Notes: generated by a model not told the origin, from the sequence alone. Shown: positions 34,457-43,516, numbered from the stretch's first letter. The stretch is DNA of 64,000 nt from Streptomyces lacrimifluminis (GCF_014646095.1 NZ_BMMU01000018.1:123362-187361), one strand, 5' to 3'. Made by a program: numbers and translations.

Positions 34457-36310
34457 ATGCCATCAGGACCACCCACCTCGGGAGTGGGCCGGGTCATAGC
34501 CGGCCGATACCTCCTGCTCAACCAGCTCGGCAGCGGCGGCATGGGCCACGTCTGGCTCGCCCACGACCAGAGACTCGCCTGCGAGGTCGCCCTCAAGGAG
34601 ATCGTGTTCCGCGACCCGTCCGAGGCCTCCGCTGAGCGCGCTGCCCGGGTTGCCCGGGCCCGCGCCGAGGCCCGGCACGCTGCCGTGCTGCGCGGCAACC
34701 CGAACGTGGTGACCGTGCACGACGTGCTGGAGCACGAGGGTTTGCCGTGGATCGTCATGGAGTACGTGGCGGGCGCCCTCGACCTGCGCGACCTGGTCGA
34801 CATGCGCGGCCCGCTGGCGCCCGCCGAGTGTGCCCGGATCGGCCTCGCCGTCCTGGACGCGCTGACCGCCGGGCACGAGCAGGGCATCATGCACCGGGAC
34901 GTGAAGCCCGCGAACATCCTGCTGGCGCCGGACCGCACCGGGGCGCCGTACGCCCGGGTCCTGCTCGCCGACTACGGCATCGCGGTGCAGCCGGACGCGG
35001 GTGAGACGCGGTACACGCTGACGTCCGCCCTGGTCGGCACTGCCGGATATCTGGCGCCCGAACGTGCCACCGGCGGGCCGCCGACCGCCGCCGCCGACCT
35101 GTTCTCGCTGGGCTGCACGCTGTACTACGCCGTCGAGGGTGTCGGGCCGTTCGAGCGGGACACGCATCTCGCGGAGATCACCGCGGTGGTCATGGAGGAG
35201 CCCCGGAAGCCGGAGCGGGCGGGCGCGCTGGGGCCGGTGCTGGAGGTGATGCTCGCCAAGGACCCGGTCGAGCGGATCACGGCGGCCCACGCGGAATCGG
35301 CCCTGGACCACATCGTCACACCCCGGGCCGACGCGTACGAGCGCACCAGGACGGACCCGGGGTCGATGCCGCCGTGGGGAGTGTCGGAGCAGCTGGACGG
35401 GCACCGGCATGTGCCTCCGCGGGCCGTCCACGCGCCCACCGACCCGGCCGCGTACCCGCCTGTCCCCGTGCCGCCGGTTCCCCGGCGCCCTCATGCGCTC
35501 CCGGCCGGCCTCGGCGCCCTGCTCGGGGTCGCGCTGGCCGGGGTCGGCCTCTGGTTCACCCTGGGCAACCCGCCGGGCGGCGACGACGGGGGGACCGTGC
35601 AGAAGCCGTACGGCGAGCCCGTCGGTCTCGCCGCACCCCTGTCCGAGGGTGACTGTGTGATCGCCGACTGGCCCGGCGGCACCCGCTTCCGGGGGACGCC
35701 GCGGCTGACGGTCGACCCGACCTGCCGGGACGCCCCGCCGGACGGGCAGGTGCTGGCGGTGGTGGACGCCGCGTCCGCCGACGAGGCGCGGGCGCAGGGG
35801 CCCGCCCGGTGCGAGGAACGGACCCGGGATCTGCGGGAGAAGCTGGCGGACGTACGCGGGTACGCCGTCGTGCCGGCCGAGGGCGGGTTCGATGCGGCCG
35901 GGGGGCGTACGGCCTGTCTGCTGCTCGGTGCGAACGGGCCGGTGTACGGGCCGCTCGGGCCGTACCGCGAGCCCGGACAGGCGTTCCGGGACACGGCCAC
36001 CATGCAGAAGCGGGACTGTCTCCGCGCGCCCTCCAGGCGGGATGCCCAGCTGGTCCCGTGTACCGAGGCGCACGACGAGCAGGTCCTCGGGTTCGCGCGG
36101 CTGGACGTCGGAATCCCCTTCGAGAAGGCGCGTGACATGTCGGACGCGGCCTGCGCGAAGGACGTGCCGCCGACCGACTACGGCTTCGATCCGTCGGTCT
36201 ACGAGGCCGGCTCCTGGACGAGTCGCGGAGCGTGGGACTCCGCATCGCATTTCGTCGTGTGCACCGTTCGGAAGCAGAACGGGGGCACCATGGGGGGAGA
36301 AGAGCCATGA
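34457..36310 (+). CDS. Membrane Ser/Thr protein kinase without PASTA repeats
   Basis: 617 residues. Kinase domain at about 17-287: GSGGMGHVW loop, Lys47 in VALKE, HRDVKPANILL (Asp148), DYG instead of DFG at 172-174, and GTAGYLAPE. A Pro-rich linker leads to one membrane helix at about 348-370 (LPAGLGALLGVALAGVGLWF). The outer part (371-617) has several cysteines and resembles the septum-formation-like DUF4190-type extracytoplasmic domains only vaguely; I do not recognise it. It lies 17 bases after the PASTA lipoprotein and precedes a small membrane protein. Confidence 0.93.
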   Translation: MPSGPPTSGVGRVIAGRYLLLNQLGSGGMGHVWLAHDQRLACEVALKEIVFRDPSEASAERAARVARARAEARHAAVLRGNPNVVTVHDVLEHEGLPWIVMEYVAGALDLRDLVDMRGPLAPAECARIGLAVLDALTAGHEQGIMHRDVKPANILLAPDRTGAPYARVLLADYGIAVQPDAGETRYTLTSALVGTAGYLAPERATGGPPTAAADLFSLGCTLYYAVEGVGPFERDTHLAEITAVVMEEPRKPERAGALGPVLEVMLAKDPVERITAAHAESALDHIVTPRADAYERTRTDPGSMPPWGVSEQLDGHRHVPPRAVHAPTDPAAYPPVPVPPVPRRPHALPAGLGALLGVALAGVGLWFTLGNPPGGDDGGTVQKPYGEPVGLAAPLSEGDCVIADWPGGTRFRGTPRLTVDPTCRDAPPDGQVLAVVDAASADEARAQGPARCEERTRDLREKLADVRGYAVVPAEGGFDAAGGRTACLLLGANGPVYGPLGPYREPGQAFRDTATMQKRDCLRAPSRRDAQLVPCTEAHDEQVLGFARLDVGIPFEKARDMSDAACAKDVPPTDYGFDPSVYEAGSWTSRGAWDSASHFVVCTVRKQNGGTMGGEEP

Positions 36311-36323
36311 GGAGGGTGTTGCG

Positions 36324-36494
36324 ATGCCCGGTTCCACGAACGGTTCCACGAAGACCATGGGGGTGCTCACCGTGGGCGGGCTCGTCCTGGTGACCGCCTA
36401 CTCGGTGGCGCTCGGCAGTAACGGCTGGCTGTGGTTCGGCTGGGTGGTGCTGGGCCTGATCACCCTGGGGATGGTGGTCAGCCGCCCCACCTGA
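36324..36494 (+). CDS. Small membrane protein after the kinase
   Basis: 56 residues with two hydrophobic segments (MGVLTVGGLVLVTAYSVAL and LWFGWVVLGLITLGMVVS). GGAGG lies eight bases before ATG, 14 bases beyond the kinase stop, so it is likely co-transcribed. Function unknown. Confidence 0.7.
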   Translation: MPGSTNGSTKTMGVLTVGGLVLVTAYSVALGSNGWLWFGWVVLGLITLGMVVSRPT

Positions 36495-36530
36495 CCTCCG
36501 TACACCCGAATGGAGCAATGGCGGGTCCGG

Positions 36531-37745
36531 TCAGTTCTCGAAGAGCCGGCCGGCCGAGTGGACGCCCGGCTGGTACTTCGGCAGCCGGGCGGTGATCTTC
36601 ATGCCGGCGCCGAGCGCGGTCTCGATGACGAGGCCGTGGTCGTCGCCGTACACCTGGCGGAGACGGTCGTCCACGTTCGAGAGGCCGATGCCGCCCGACG
36701 GGCTGACCTCGCCCGCCAGGATCCGGCGGAGCAGGACCGGGTCCATTCCGACGCCGTCGTCCTCGATGACGACCAGGGCCTCGGCGCCCGCGTCCTGCGC
36801 GGTGATGCTGATGCGGCTCCTGCCGGCGGATGCCCCCTTGCCCTCCAGTCCGTGTTTGACCGCGTTCTCCACGAGGGGCTGGAGACAGAGGAAGGGCAGG
36901 GCGACCGGAAGCACCTCGGGGGCGATCTGGAGGGTGACGGAGAGGCGGTCGCCGAAGCGGGCCCGGACGAGGGCCAAGTAGTGGTCGATGGCGTGGAGTT
37001 CGTCGGCGAGGGTGGTGAAGTCGCCGTGCCTGCGGAACGAGTAGCGGGTGAAGTCGGCGAATTCCAGCAGCAGTTCGCGGGCCCGCTCGGGGTCGGTGCG
37101 CACGAACGAGGCGATCACCGCGAGCGAGTTGAAGATGAAGTGCGGGGATATCTGGGCGCGGAGTGCCTTGATCTCGGCCTCGATGAGGCGGGTGCGGGAC
37201 TGGTCGAGATCCGCCAGCTCCAGTTGGACCGAGACCCACCTCGCGACCTCTCCGGCGGCGCGGACGAGGACGGCGGACTCGCGGGGCGCGCAGGCGACGA
37301 GGGCGCCGTGGACGCGGTCGTCGACGGTGAGGGGGGCCACGACGGCCCAGCGCAGGGGACAGTCCGGGGCGTCGCAGGTGAGGCGGAAGGCTTCGCCCCG
37401 GCCGGTCTCCAGGGGGCCTGCGAGGCGTTCCATGATCTCGGCGCGATGGTGTTCGCCGACGCCGTCCCAGACGAGGACCGACTTCTGGTCGGTGAGGCAG
37501 AGGGCGTCCGTGCCGAGCAGGGTGCGCAGCCGTCGGGCCGAGCGGCCGGCGGTCTCCTCGGTGAGGCCGGCGCGCAGCGGGGGCGCGGCGAGGGAGGCGG
37601 TGTGCAGGGTCTCGAAGGTGGCGTGCTCGACGGGGGTGCCGAGACCGCCGAGGCGCTCGGGGCGGGCGGTGCGCCGGCCGAGCCAGAACCCGGCGGCCAG
37701 CAGCGGGAGGACGGCCACGCAGAGCCCGGCCAGGAATCCGCTCAT
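36531..37745 (-). CDS. LytS-type sensor histidine kinase
   Basis: 404 residues. One N-terminal helix (LAGLCVAVLPLLAAGFWLG), a GAF-like sensor at about 40-200 (TCDAPDCPLRWAVVAPLTVD), then the His kinase region: ISPHFIFNSLAVIASFVRTD with the phospho-acceptor His, FLCLQPLVENAVKHGL as N box, and GIGLSNVDDRLRQVYG. It overlaps the symporter stop by four bases (ATGA). With the LytTR gene at the head of the operon it forms a two-component system. Confidence 0.92.
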   Translation of the reverse strand: MSGFLAGLCVAVLPLLAAGFWLGRRTARPERLGGLGTPVEHATFETLHTASLAAPPLRAGLTEETAGRSARRLRTLLGTDALCLTDQKSVLVWDGVGEHHRAEIMERLAGPLETGRGEAFRLTCDAPDCPLRWAVVAPLTVDDRVHGALVACAPRESAVLVRAAGEVARWVSVQLELADLDQSRTRLIEAEIKALRAQISPHFIFNSLAVIASFVRTDPERARELLLEFADFTRYSFRRHGDFTTLADELHAIDHYLALVRARFGDRLSVTLQIAPEVLPVALPFLCLQPLVENAVKHGLEGKGASAGRSRISITAQDAGAEALVVIEDDGVGMDPVLLRRILAGEVSPSGGIGLSNVDDRLRQVYGDDHGLVIETALGAGMKITARLPKYQPGVHSAGRLFEN

Positions 37746-39505
37746 GTCCGGGTCACCTCCGTGCGCGCCGGTCCCCCGAGACCGTGACCGCCGTGGCCGC
37801 CGTGCGCCCCGGACAGTTCCTCCGGCAGGTGGAAGCGGGCCAGGATGGCCGCCGTGCCGGCCGGGACGCGGCCGGGGGTGGCCAGGGACACCAGAACCAT
37901 GGTGAGGAAGCCCAGGGGGACGGACCAGAGCGCGGGCCAGGCGAGCAGGGCATGCAGGGCGCCCGTACCCGGGAAGCCCGCCATGGTCGCGGCCACGGCG
38001 AGGAGCGCGGAGCCCCCGCCGACCAGCATCCCGGCGGCGGCGCCCGGCGGGGTCAGGCGGCGCCACCAGATGCCGAGGACGAGCAGCGGGCAGAACGAGG
38101 ACGCGGACACGGCGAAGGCGAGCCCGACGGCGTCGGCGACCGGGAGTCCGCCCACTATGGCACTGGCGGCGAGCGGTACGGCCATGGCGATGACCGTACC
38201 GAGCCGGAAGTGCCGTACGCCGCGCGAGGGCAGGACGTCCTGGGTGAGGACGCCGGCGACGGCCATGGCGAGTCCCGACGCGGTGGACAGGAACGCGGCG
38301 AAGGCGCCGCCGGCCACCAGTGCGCCCAGGAGGTCGCCGCCGAGGCCGCCGATCACGCGGTCGGGCAGCAGGAGGACGGCGGCGTCGGCGTCGGAGGTGA
38401 GGGCCAGTTCGGGGGCGTAGAGGCGGCCCAGGGCCCCGTAGACGGGCGGGAGGAGGTAGAAGGCGCCGATGAGGCCGAGGACGACGACGGTGGTGCGGCG
38501 GGCGGCGACGCCGTGCGGGCTGGTGTAGAAGCGGACCACGACGTGCGGCAGGCCCATGGTGCCGAGGAAGGTGGCGAGGATCAGGCCGTACGTGGCGTAC
38601 AGCGGGCGTTCCTCGCGGCCCTCGGCGAGGGAGGTCGACATGCCGCCGTTGGTGCCGCGGTCGGCCTCGGGGACGGCGGCGCCCTTGGCGAAGGTGAGGC
38701 GGGTGCCGGCGTCGATGTGGTGGGTCCCCGCGGGGAGGTGGAGGACCTGGTCCTGGTGCGGGCGGCCGTCGACCGTGCCGGTCACGGTGACGGTGAGCGG
38801 GGCCGTCAGCTTCAGGTCGAGGCCGTCCTCGACGCGGACGACGCGCTGTTCGCGGAAGGTGGCGGGTTCGTCGAAGACGGGGCGCGAGGCGCCGTCCCCC
38901 TGCCAGGCGAGGACGAGGAAGAGCGCGGGGACGAGCAGCGCGGTGAGCTTCAGCCAGTACTGGAAGGCCTGGACGAAGGTGATGCTGCGCATGCCGCCGG
39001 CGGCGACGGTGGCGACCACGACGACGGCGACGATGACCCCGCCGGCCCAGTCGGGCGCGTCGGTCAGGACCGCCAACGTCAGTCCGGCGCCCTGGAGTTG
39101 GGGCAGCAGATAGAGCCACCCGACGCCGACGACGAAGGCCCCGGCGAGCCGTCGTACGGCCTGGGAGGCGAGGCGGGCCTCGGCGAAGTCGGGGAGTGTG
39201 TAGGCGCCGGAGCGGCGCAGCGGGGCGGCGACGAAGAGAAGCAGGAGGAGGTAGCCGGCGGTGTAGCCGACGGGGTACCAGAGCATGTCGGGGCCCTGGA
39301 CGAGGACGAGGCCCGCGATGCCGAGGAAGGAGGCGGCGGAGAGGTACTCGCCGCTGATCGCGGCGGCGTTGAGACGGGGGCCGACGGTGCGGGAGGCGAC
39401 GTAGAAGTCGGAGGTGGTGCGGGAGATGCGCAGGCCGAACGCGCCGACGAAGACCGTCGCCACGACGACGAGGGCGACGGCCGGGACGGCGTAGTTCTCG
39501 TTCAT
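37742..39505 (-). CDS. Sodium:solute symporter (SSS family, ActP-like)
   Basis: 587 residues, 13 or so membrane helices. SGEYLSAASFLGIAGLVLVQ and FYVASRTVGPRLNAAAISGE near the N-terminus and ALVAGGAFAAFLSTASGLAM are typical of the acetate/monocarboxylate branch. A hydrophilic insertion at about 225-310 is larger than usual. It is transcribed between the DUF485 gene and lytS. ATP-free sodium-driven uptake of a short carboxylate is likely; acetate or pyruvate is inference. Confidence 0.9.
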   Translation of the reverse strand: MNENYAVPAVALVVVATVFVGAFGLRISRTTSDFYVASRTVGPRLNAAAISGEYLSAASFLGIAGLVLVQGPDMLWYPVGYTAGYLLLLLFVAAPLRRSGAYTLPDFAEARLASQAVRRLAGAFVVGVGWLYLLPQLQGAGLTLAVLTDAPDWAGGVIVAVVVVATVAAGGMRSITFVQAFQYWLKLTALLVPALFLVLAWQGDGASRPVFDEPATFREQRVVRVEDGLDLKLTAPLTVTVTGTVDGRPHQDQVLHLPAGTHHIDAGTRLTFAKGAAVPEADRGTNGGMSTSLAEGREERPLYATYGLILATFLGTMGLPHVVVRFYTSPHGVAARRTTVVVLGLIGAFYLLPPVYGALGRLYAPELALTSDADAAVLLLPDRVIGGLGGDLLGALVAGGAFAAFLSTASGLAMAVAGVLTQDVLPSRGVRHFRLGTVIAMAVPLAASAIVGGLPVADAVGLAFAVSASSFCPLLVLGIWWRRLTPPGAAAGMLVGGGSALLAVAATMAGFPGTGALHALLAWPALWSVPLGFLTMVLVSLATPGRVPAGTAAILARFHLPEELSGAHGGHGGHGLGGPARTEVTRT

Positions 39506-39573
39506 CCGGACCGGTTCCCGTTCGTGATCCCGTTCGTGATCCTTTTCGTGATGCCGTTCGCGTTCCCGTTCAT
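39502..39573 (-). other. 23-codon open frame made of a 12-bp tandem repeat, linking two operon genes
   Basis: ATG 39573 opens a frame reading MNGNANGITKRITNGITNGN and RSG, then TGA overlapping the symporter ATG (ATGA). The bases are mostly tandem GGGATCACGAAC units (three imperfect copies). It may be a coupling leader peptide, or just a slippage-expanded spacer; no strong ribosome site is seen. Confidence 0.4.
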
Positions 39574-39577
39574 GGCG

Positions 39578-39943
39578 TCAGCGGTCCTGGTCCTCGACCA
39601 GCCGGACGAAGTCCCGCTCGTTGCGTTCGGCGCGCCGCACGTACCAGCGGGCGAGCAGCACCAGGGGCGCGTAGAGGCCGAAGCCGAGGATCAGCCACTC
39701 CAGCTGGTGGGCGTCGGGCATCGCCGCGAAGAGCAGCGGCAGCGGGGCGACGAGCAGGGCGAGGACCGCGAACACGGCAAGGGCGGCGCGGAGTTGGGAG
39801 CGCATCAGGGAGCGGACGTAGGTGTGGCCGAGGGTGGTCTGTTCGTCGATCTCGGTGCGCGGCCGGTAGTAGCCGGAGGTCCGGCGGACGCGCCGGGGCG
39901 GCCCGGTGACGACGACCCGGCGTTCGGAAGGGTCCTGGGGCAT
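39578..39943 (-). CDS. DUF485-type small membrane protein
   Basis: 121 residues with two membrane segments (AALAVFAVLALLVAPLPLLF and WLILGFGLYAPLVLLARWYV) and a basic C-terminus. Such proteins are regularly encoded beside acetate-type SSS symporters. It begins 17 bases after the LytTR stop. Confidence 0.85.
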   Translation of the reverse strand: MPQDPSERRVVVTGPPRRVRRTSGYYRPRTEIDEQTTLGHTYVRSLMRSQLRAALAVFAVLALLVAPLPLLFAAMPDAHQLEWLILGFGLYAPLVLLARWYVRRAERNERDFVRLVEDQDR

Positions 39944-39960
39944 GGGTGGGGCTCCGCCCT

Positions 39961-40728
39961 TCAGCTCGCGGGCCGGCGCATGAGCAGGTCCCGCAGTTCG
40001 CGGGCGTGCCGTCGGCTGACCTGGAGTTCCTCGGCGCCGACCAGGACGCTCACGGTGCCCGCGTCGAGGCGGAGCTCGCCGATGTGGCGCAGGGCGACGA
40101 GATGGCGGCGGTGGATGCGGACGAATCCGCGGGCGCGCCAGCGCTCCTCCAGGGTGGAGAGCGGGATGCGGACGAGGTGGCTGCCCCGGTCGGTGTGCAG
40201 ACGGGCGTAGTCGCCCTGGGCCTCGGCGTGGGTGATGTCGTCGACGGCGACGAAGCGGGTCACGCCGCCGAGTTCGACGGGTATGTGGTCGGGGTCGGGT
40301 TCGTGCACGGGTATGGGCGCGGGCACGGGCGGGGCGCCGCTCCGCAGTTCGGCGGCTCTGCGGATGGCCTCGGCGAGGCGTTCCTTGCGTACGGGTTTGA
40401 GTACGTAGTCCACCGCCTTGAGGTCGAAGGCCTGGACGGCGAAGTCCTCGTGGGCGGTGACGAACACGACGAGCGGCGGCTTGGCGAACCCGGTGAGGAG
40501 GCGGGCCAGGTCGAGGCCGTCGAGGCCGGGCATGTGGATGTCGAGGAACACGACGTCGATCGCCTCGGGTCCGCCGGGTCCCGACTCCAGGGCCCGGTTG
40601 ATGCGGCGCAGCGCCTCGGTCGCGTCACCGGCTCCCTCGGCACTGCCGATCCGTGGATCCGCGTGCAGAAGATACAGCAGCTCCTCCAGGGAGGGGCGTT
40701 CGTCGTCGACGGCGAGGGCGCGCAGCAT
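39961..40728 (-). CDS. LytTR-family response regulator
   Basis: 255 residues. Receiver at about 1-120 with VDDE, the phospho-acceptor Asp in VVFLDIHMPGLDG, the Thr in FVTAHEDFA and the Lys in YVLKPVRKERL. The LytTR DNA-binding domain follows at about 150-250 (FVAVDDITHAEAQGDYARLH, RGFVRIHRRHLVALRHI). First gene of the operon LytTR-DUF485-symporter-LytS. There is no obvious ribosome site before the ATG, so it may be leaderless or start elsewhere. Confidence 0.93.
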   Translation of the reverse strand: MLRALAVDDERPSLEELLYLLHADPRIGSAEGAGDATEALRRINRALESGPGGPEAIDVVFLDIHMPGLDGLDLARLLTGFAKPPLVVFVTAHEDFAVQAFDLKAVDYVLKPVRKERLAEAIRRAAELRSGAPPVPAPIPVHEPDPDHIPVELGGVTRFVAVDDITHAEAQGDYARLHTDRGSHLVRIPLSTLEERWRARGFVRIHRRHLVALRHIGELRLDAGTVSVLVGAEELQVSRRHARELRDLLMRRPAS

Positions 40729-40828
40729 GAAGGTGGAGTGTAGGTGGAATTCGTACGTGTGCCCATGTGCCGGGCGCGCAAGCCGCCAACGCGGGCGGTG
40801 TCCACCGGTCGCTGGGTACAGTGCCCGG

Positions 40829-41344
40829 ATGAACAGCAGGCCGGCGCCTTTCGACGAGCTGGACCGGAAGATCATCACCACCCTGATGGCGAACGCCCGT
40901 ACGAGCTTCGCCGAGATCGGCGCGGCGGTCGGGCTGTCGGCCACGGCGGTGAAGCGGCGGGTGGACAGGCTGCGCGAGACGGGCGTGATCACCGGGTTCA
41001 CGGCGACGGTGGAGCCGTCGGCGCTCGGCTGGAGCACGGAGGCTTACGTCGAGGTGTACTGCGAGGGCGCGGCGCCGCCGCGGCGGCTGGCGGAGGTCGT
41101 GCGCAACCATCCGGAGATCACGGCGGCGATGACGGTGACGGGCGGCGCGGACGCGTTGCTGCATGTGCGGGCGACGGATGTGGAGCACTTCGAGAACGTG
41201 CTGGAGCGCATCCGTACCGAGCCGTTCATCCGGAAGACGATCAGCTACATGGTGCTGTCCCACCTCCTCCCGGAAAGCCCGGAGGCGGGCGCAACCCACC
41301 CCGCTCCGAACACCACTTCGGGGGACGCATCAGACCTGCGCTGA
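40829..41344 (+). CDS. Lrp/AsnC-family regulator
   Basis: 171 residues. LDRKIITTLMANARTSFAEI and GLSATAVKRRVDRLRETGVI form the helix-turn-helix, and the RAM-type effector domain includes VRNHPEITAAMTVTGGADAL and VLERIRTEPFIRKTISYMVL. It directly precedes the hydrolase and ornithine aminotransferase genes, so it likely controls arginine or ornithine use. It is divergent from the LytTR gene with 100 bases between. Confidence 0.92.
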   Translation: MNSRPAPFDELDRKIITTLMANARTSFAEIGAAVGLSATAVKRRVDRLRETGVITGFTATVEPSALGWSTEAYVEVYCEGAAPPRRLAEVVRNHPEITAAMTVTGGADALLHVRATDVEHFENVLERIRTEPFIRKTISYMVLSHLLPESPEAGATHPAPNTTSGDASDLR

Positions 41345-41392
41345 GGAGGTCAAAGACGCATGATTCCTGCGCGGACACGCAATCGTTGTCGC

Positions 41393-41422
41393 TTGTCGGG
41401 CGTCGGGCTCAGTTCCTACCGT
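41393..41422 (+). promoter_or_regulatory. Candidate promoter of the arginine/ornithine catabolic pair
   Basis: TTGTCG (41393-41398) and TACCGT (41417-41422) are 18 bases apart. A start near 41429 would give a 40-base leader before the GTG at 41469. Confidence 0.4.
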
Positions 41423-41468
41423 GGTGTACATCCCACTGGAACATTGCAGGAAGCGGAGGAACCCCTCT

Positions 41469-42281
41469 GTGCCCGACAGCCGTGTGCCGCGCCCCCGGCG
41501 CTTTCTCGTCTGTGAACCCAGACATTTCGCCGTGCAGTACGCGATCAACCCCTGGATGAACCCCGACACCAGGGTGGACGTGGATCTGGCCCAGGAGCAG
41601 TGGCGCTCACTGATCAGCGCCTACCGCGCCCATGGCCACACCGTGGACACCGTGGAGCCGGTCGCCGGCCTGCCCGACATGGTGTTCGCCGCGAACTCGG
41701 CGGTCGTCGTCGACGGCCGTGTCTTCGGCTCCTCCTTCCACGCCCCCGAGCGCCGCCCCGAGTCGACCGCGTACGAGACGTGGTTCAAGTCGGCGGGCTT
41801 CGACGTGTACCGCCCCGAGTCGGTGTGCGAGGGCGAGGGCGACCTGGTCCCGGCCGGCCGCTGGATCCTGGCGGGCACGGGCTTCCGTACGACCCGCGAG
41901 GCCCATCACGAGGTGCAGGAGTACTTCGGTGTCCCGGTGATCGGGCTCACGCTGACGGACCCGTACTTCTACCACCTGGACACGGCGCTGTTCGTCCTCG
42001 ACGAGAGCAACATCGCCTACTACCCGGGCGCGTTCTCGCCGGGCAGCCGCGAGGTGCTGGCGCGGCTGTACCCGGACGCGGTCGTCGCGACCCGCGAGGA
42101 CGCGATGACGTTCGGTCTGAACTCGGTCTCGGACGGCCACCACGTCTTCATCGACCCGGGCGCCACGGCCCTCGCCGCCGAACTGACGCGCCACGGCTAC
42201 CTTCCCGTCCCCGTCGACCTGTCGGAGTTCCGCAAGGCCGGCGGCGGCATCAAGTGCTGCACCCAGGAGATCCGCTCATGA
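41469..42281 (+). CDS. Guanidine-modifying hydrolase (DDAH/arginine-dihydrolase fold)
   Basis: 270 residues from GTG 41469 (GGAGGA upstream). Catalytic residues fit the GME superfamily: His169 in YFYHLDTALFVLD and Cys263/Cys264 in GGIKCCTQEIRS. The substrate-site motif reads LPDMVFAANSAVV, with Asn76 where arginine deiminases and DDAHs carry Asp. That change, and INPWM at 26-30, are features I recall in arginine dihydrolases such as cyanobacterial ArgZ. It overlaps ornithine aminotransferase by four bases, so ornithine would be a sensible product. Dimethylarginine hydrolase is the conventional label; both remain open. Confidence 0.85.
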   Translation: MPDSRVPRPRRFLVCEPRHFAVQYAINPWMNPDTRVDVDLAQEQWRSLISAYRAHGHTVDTVEPVAGLPDMVFAANSAVVVDGRVFGSSFHAPERRPESTAYETWFKSAGFDVYRPESVCEGEGDLVPAGRWILAGTGFRTTREAHHEVQEYFGVPVIGLTLTDPYFYHLDTALFVLDESNIAYYPGAFSPGSREVLARLYPDAVVATREDAMTFGLNSVSDGHHVFIDPGATALAAELTRHGYLPVPVDLSEFRKAGGGIKCCTQEIRS

Positions 42282-43516
42282 CCGCACTGACGAGCACCAA
42301 CACGGGCACACGCACCTCCACCGACCTGATCCGCGCCGAAGGACCGGTTCTCGCGCACAACTACCACCCGCTGCCCGTGGTCGTGGCCCGCGCGGAGGGC
42401 GCCTGGGTCGAGGACGTCGAGGGCCGCCGCTACCTGGACATGCTGGCCGGCTACTCGGCCCTCAACTTCGGCCACCGCCACCCGGCGCTGATCGAGGCGG
42501 CCCACCGCCAGCTGGACCGTCTCACCCTCACCTCCCGCGCCTTCCACAACGACCGTCTCGCCCAGTTCGCCACCTCCCTGGCCGAGCTGACGGGCCTGGA
42601 CATGGTCCTGCCGATGAACACCGGCGCGGAGGCGGTCGAGAGCGCCATCAAGGTGGCCCGCAAATGGGCGTACGAGGTGAAGGGCGTCCCCGCCGACCGG
42701 GCGACGATCGTGGTGGCGGCGGACAACTTCCACGGCCGTACGACGACGATCGTCAGCTTCTCGACCGACGAGACGGCGAGGGCGGGCTTCGGCCCGTTCA
42801 CGCCGGGCTTCCGGATCGTGCCCTACAACGACCTGGCGGCCCTGGAGGAGGCGGTCGACGAGACGACGGCGGCGGTCCTCTTGGAGCCCATCCAGGGCGA
42901 GGCGGGTGTCCTGATCCCGGACGACGGCTATCTGACCGGCGTACGCGAACTGACACGCCGCACGGGCTGCCTGTTCGTCGCGGACGAGATCCAGTCGGGC
43001 CTGGGCCGCACGGGCCGCACGCTGGCGGTGGACCACGAGAACGTCGTCCCGGACATGCTGTTGCTCGGCAAGGCCCTGGGCGGCGGCATCGTGCCGGTGT
43101 CGGCGGTGGTCGCACGCCGGGACGTCCTCGGGGTGCTGCGGCCGGGTGAACACGGCTCGACGTTCGGCGGCAACCCCCTGGCGGCGGCGGTCGGCCAGGC
43201 GGTGGTCGAGCTGCTGGAGACCGGTGAATTCCAGCGCAGGGCCGACGAGTTGGGCGTTGTGCTGCGCGACGGTCTGACCGGGCTGGTCGACAAGGGCGTC
43301 GTCGGATTCCGGTCCCGGGGACTGTGGGCGGGGGTCGACGTCGACCCGGCCATCGGGACCGGACGGGAGATCAGTGAGCGGCTGATGCGGGAGGGGATCC
43401 TGGTCAAGGACACGCACGGGTCGACGATCCGGCTGGCGCCGCCGCTGACGGTCACCGGGGAGGAACTGGCCACGGCTCTGGACACGTTGGAGAAGGTGCT
43501 GGCGCAGGGAGCCTGA
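42278..43516 (+). CDS. rocD: Ornithine aminotransferase
   Basis: 412 residues of fold-type I PLP enzymes. VLPMNTGAEAVESAIKVARK, ADNFHGRTTTIVSFSTD, the PLP-binding Asp in VADEIQSGLGRTG and the Schiff-base Lys in LLLGKALGGGIVPVSAVV, then GEHGSTFGGNPLAAA. Converts ornithine and 2-oxoglutarate to glutamate semialdehyde and glutamate. Its ATG overlaps the previous stop (ATGA), so production is coupled to the hydrolase. Confidence 0.95.
   Translation: MTALTSTNTGTRTSTDLIRAEGPVLAHNYHPLPVVVARAEGAWVEDVEGRRYLDMLAGYSALNFGHRHPALIEAAHRQLDRLTLTSRAFHNDRLAQFATSLAELTGLDMVLPMNTGAEAVESAIKVARKWAYEVKGVPADRATIVVAADNFHGRTTTIVSFSTDETARAGFGPFTPGFRIVPYNDLAALEEAVDETTAAVLLEPIQGEAGVLIPDDGYLTGVRELTRRTGCLFVADEIQSGLGRTGRTLAVDHENVVPDMLLLGKALGGGIVPVSAVVARRDVLGVLRPGEHGSTFGGNPLAAAVGQAVVELLETGEFQRRADELGVVLRDGLTGLVDKGVVGFRSRGLWAGVDVDPAIGTGREISERLMREGILVKDTHGSTIRLAPPLTVTGEELATALDTLEKVLAQGA

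Noticed and set aside
34463..36370. Minus-strand frame opposite the Ser/Thr kinase
   Set aside because: The kinase motifs and membrane helix show the plus strand is real.
37784..40210. Long plus-strand frame opposite the symporter operon
   Set aside because: Acidic, Gly/Glu-rich shadow; SSS, DUF485 and LytTR motifs are on the minus strand.
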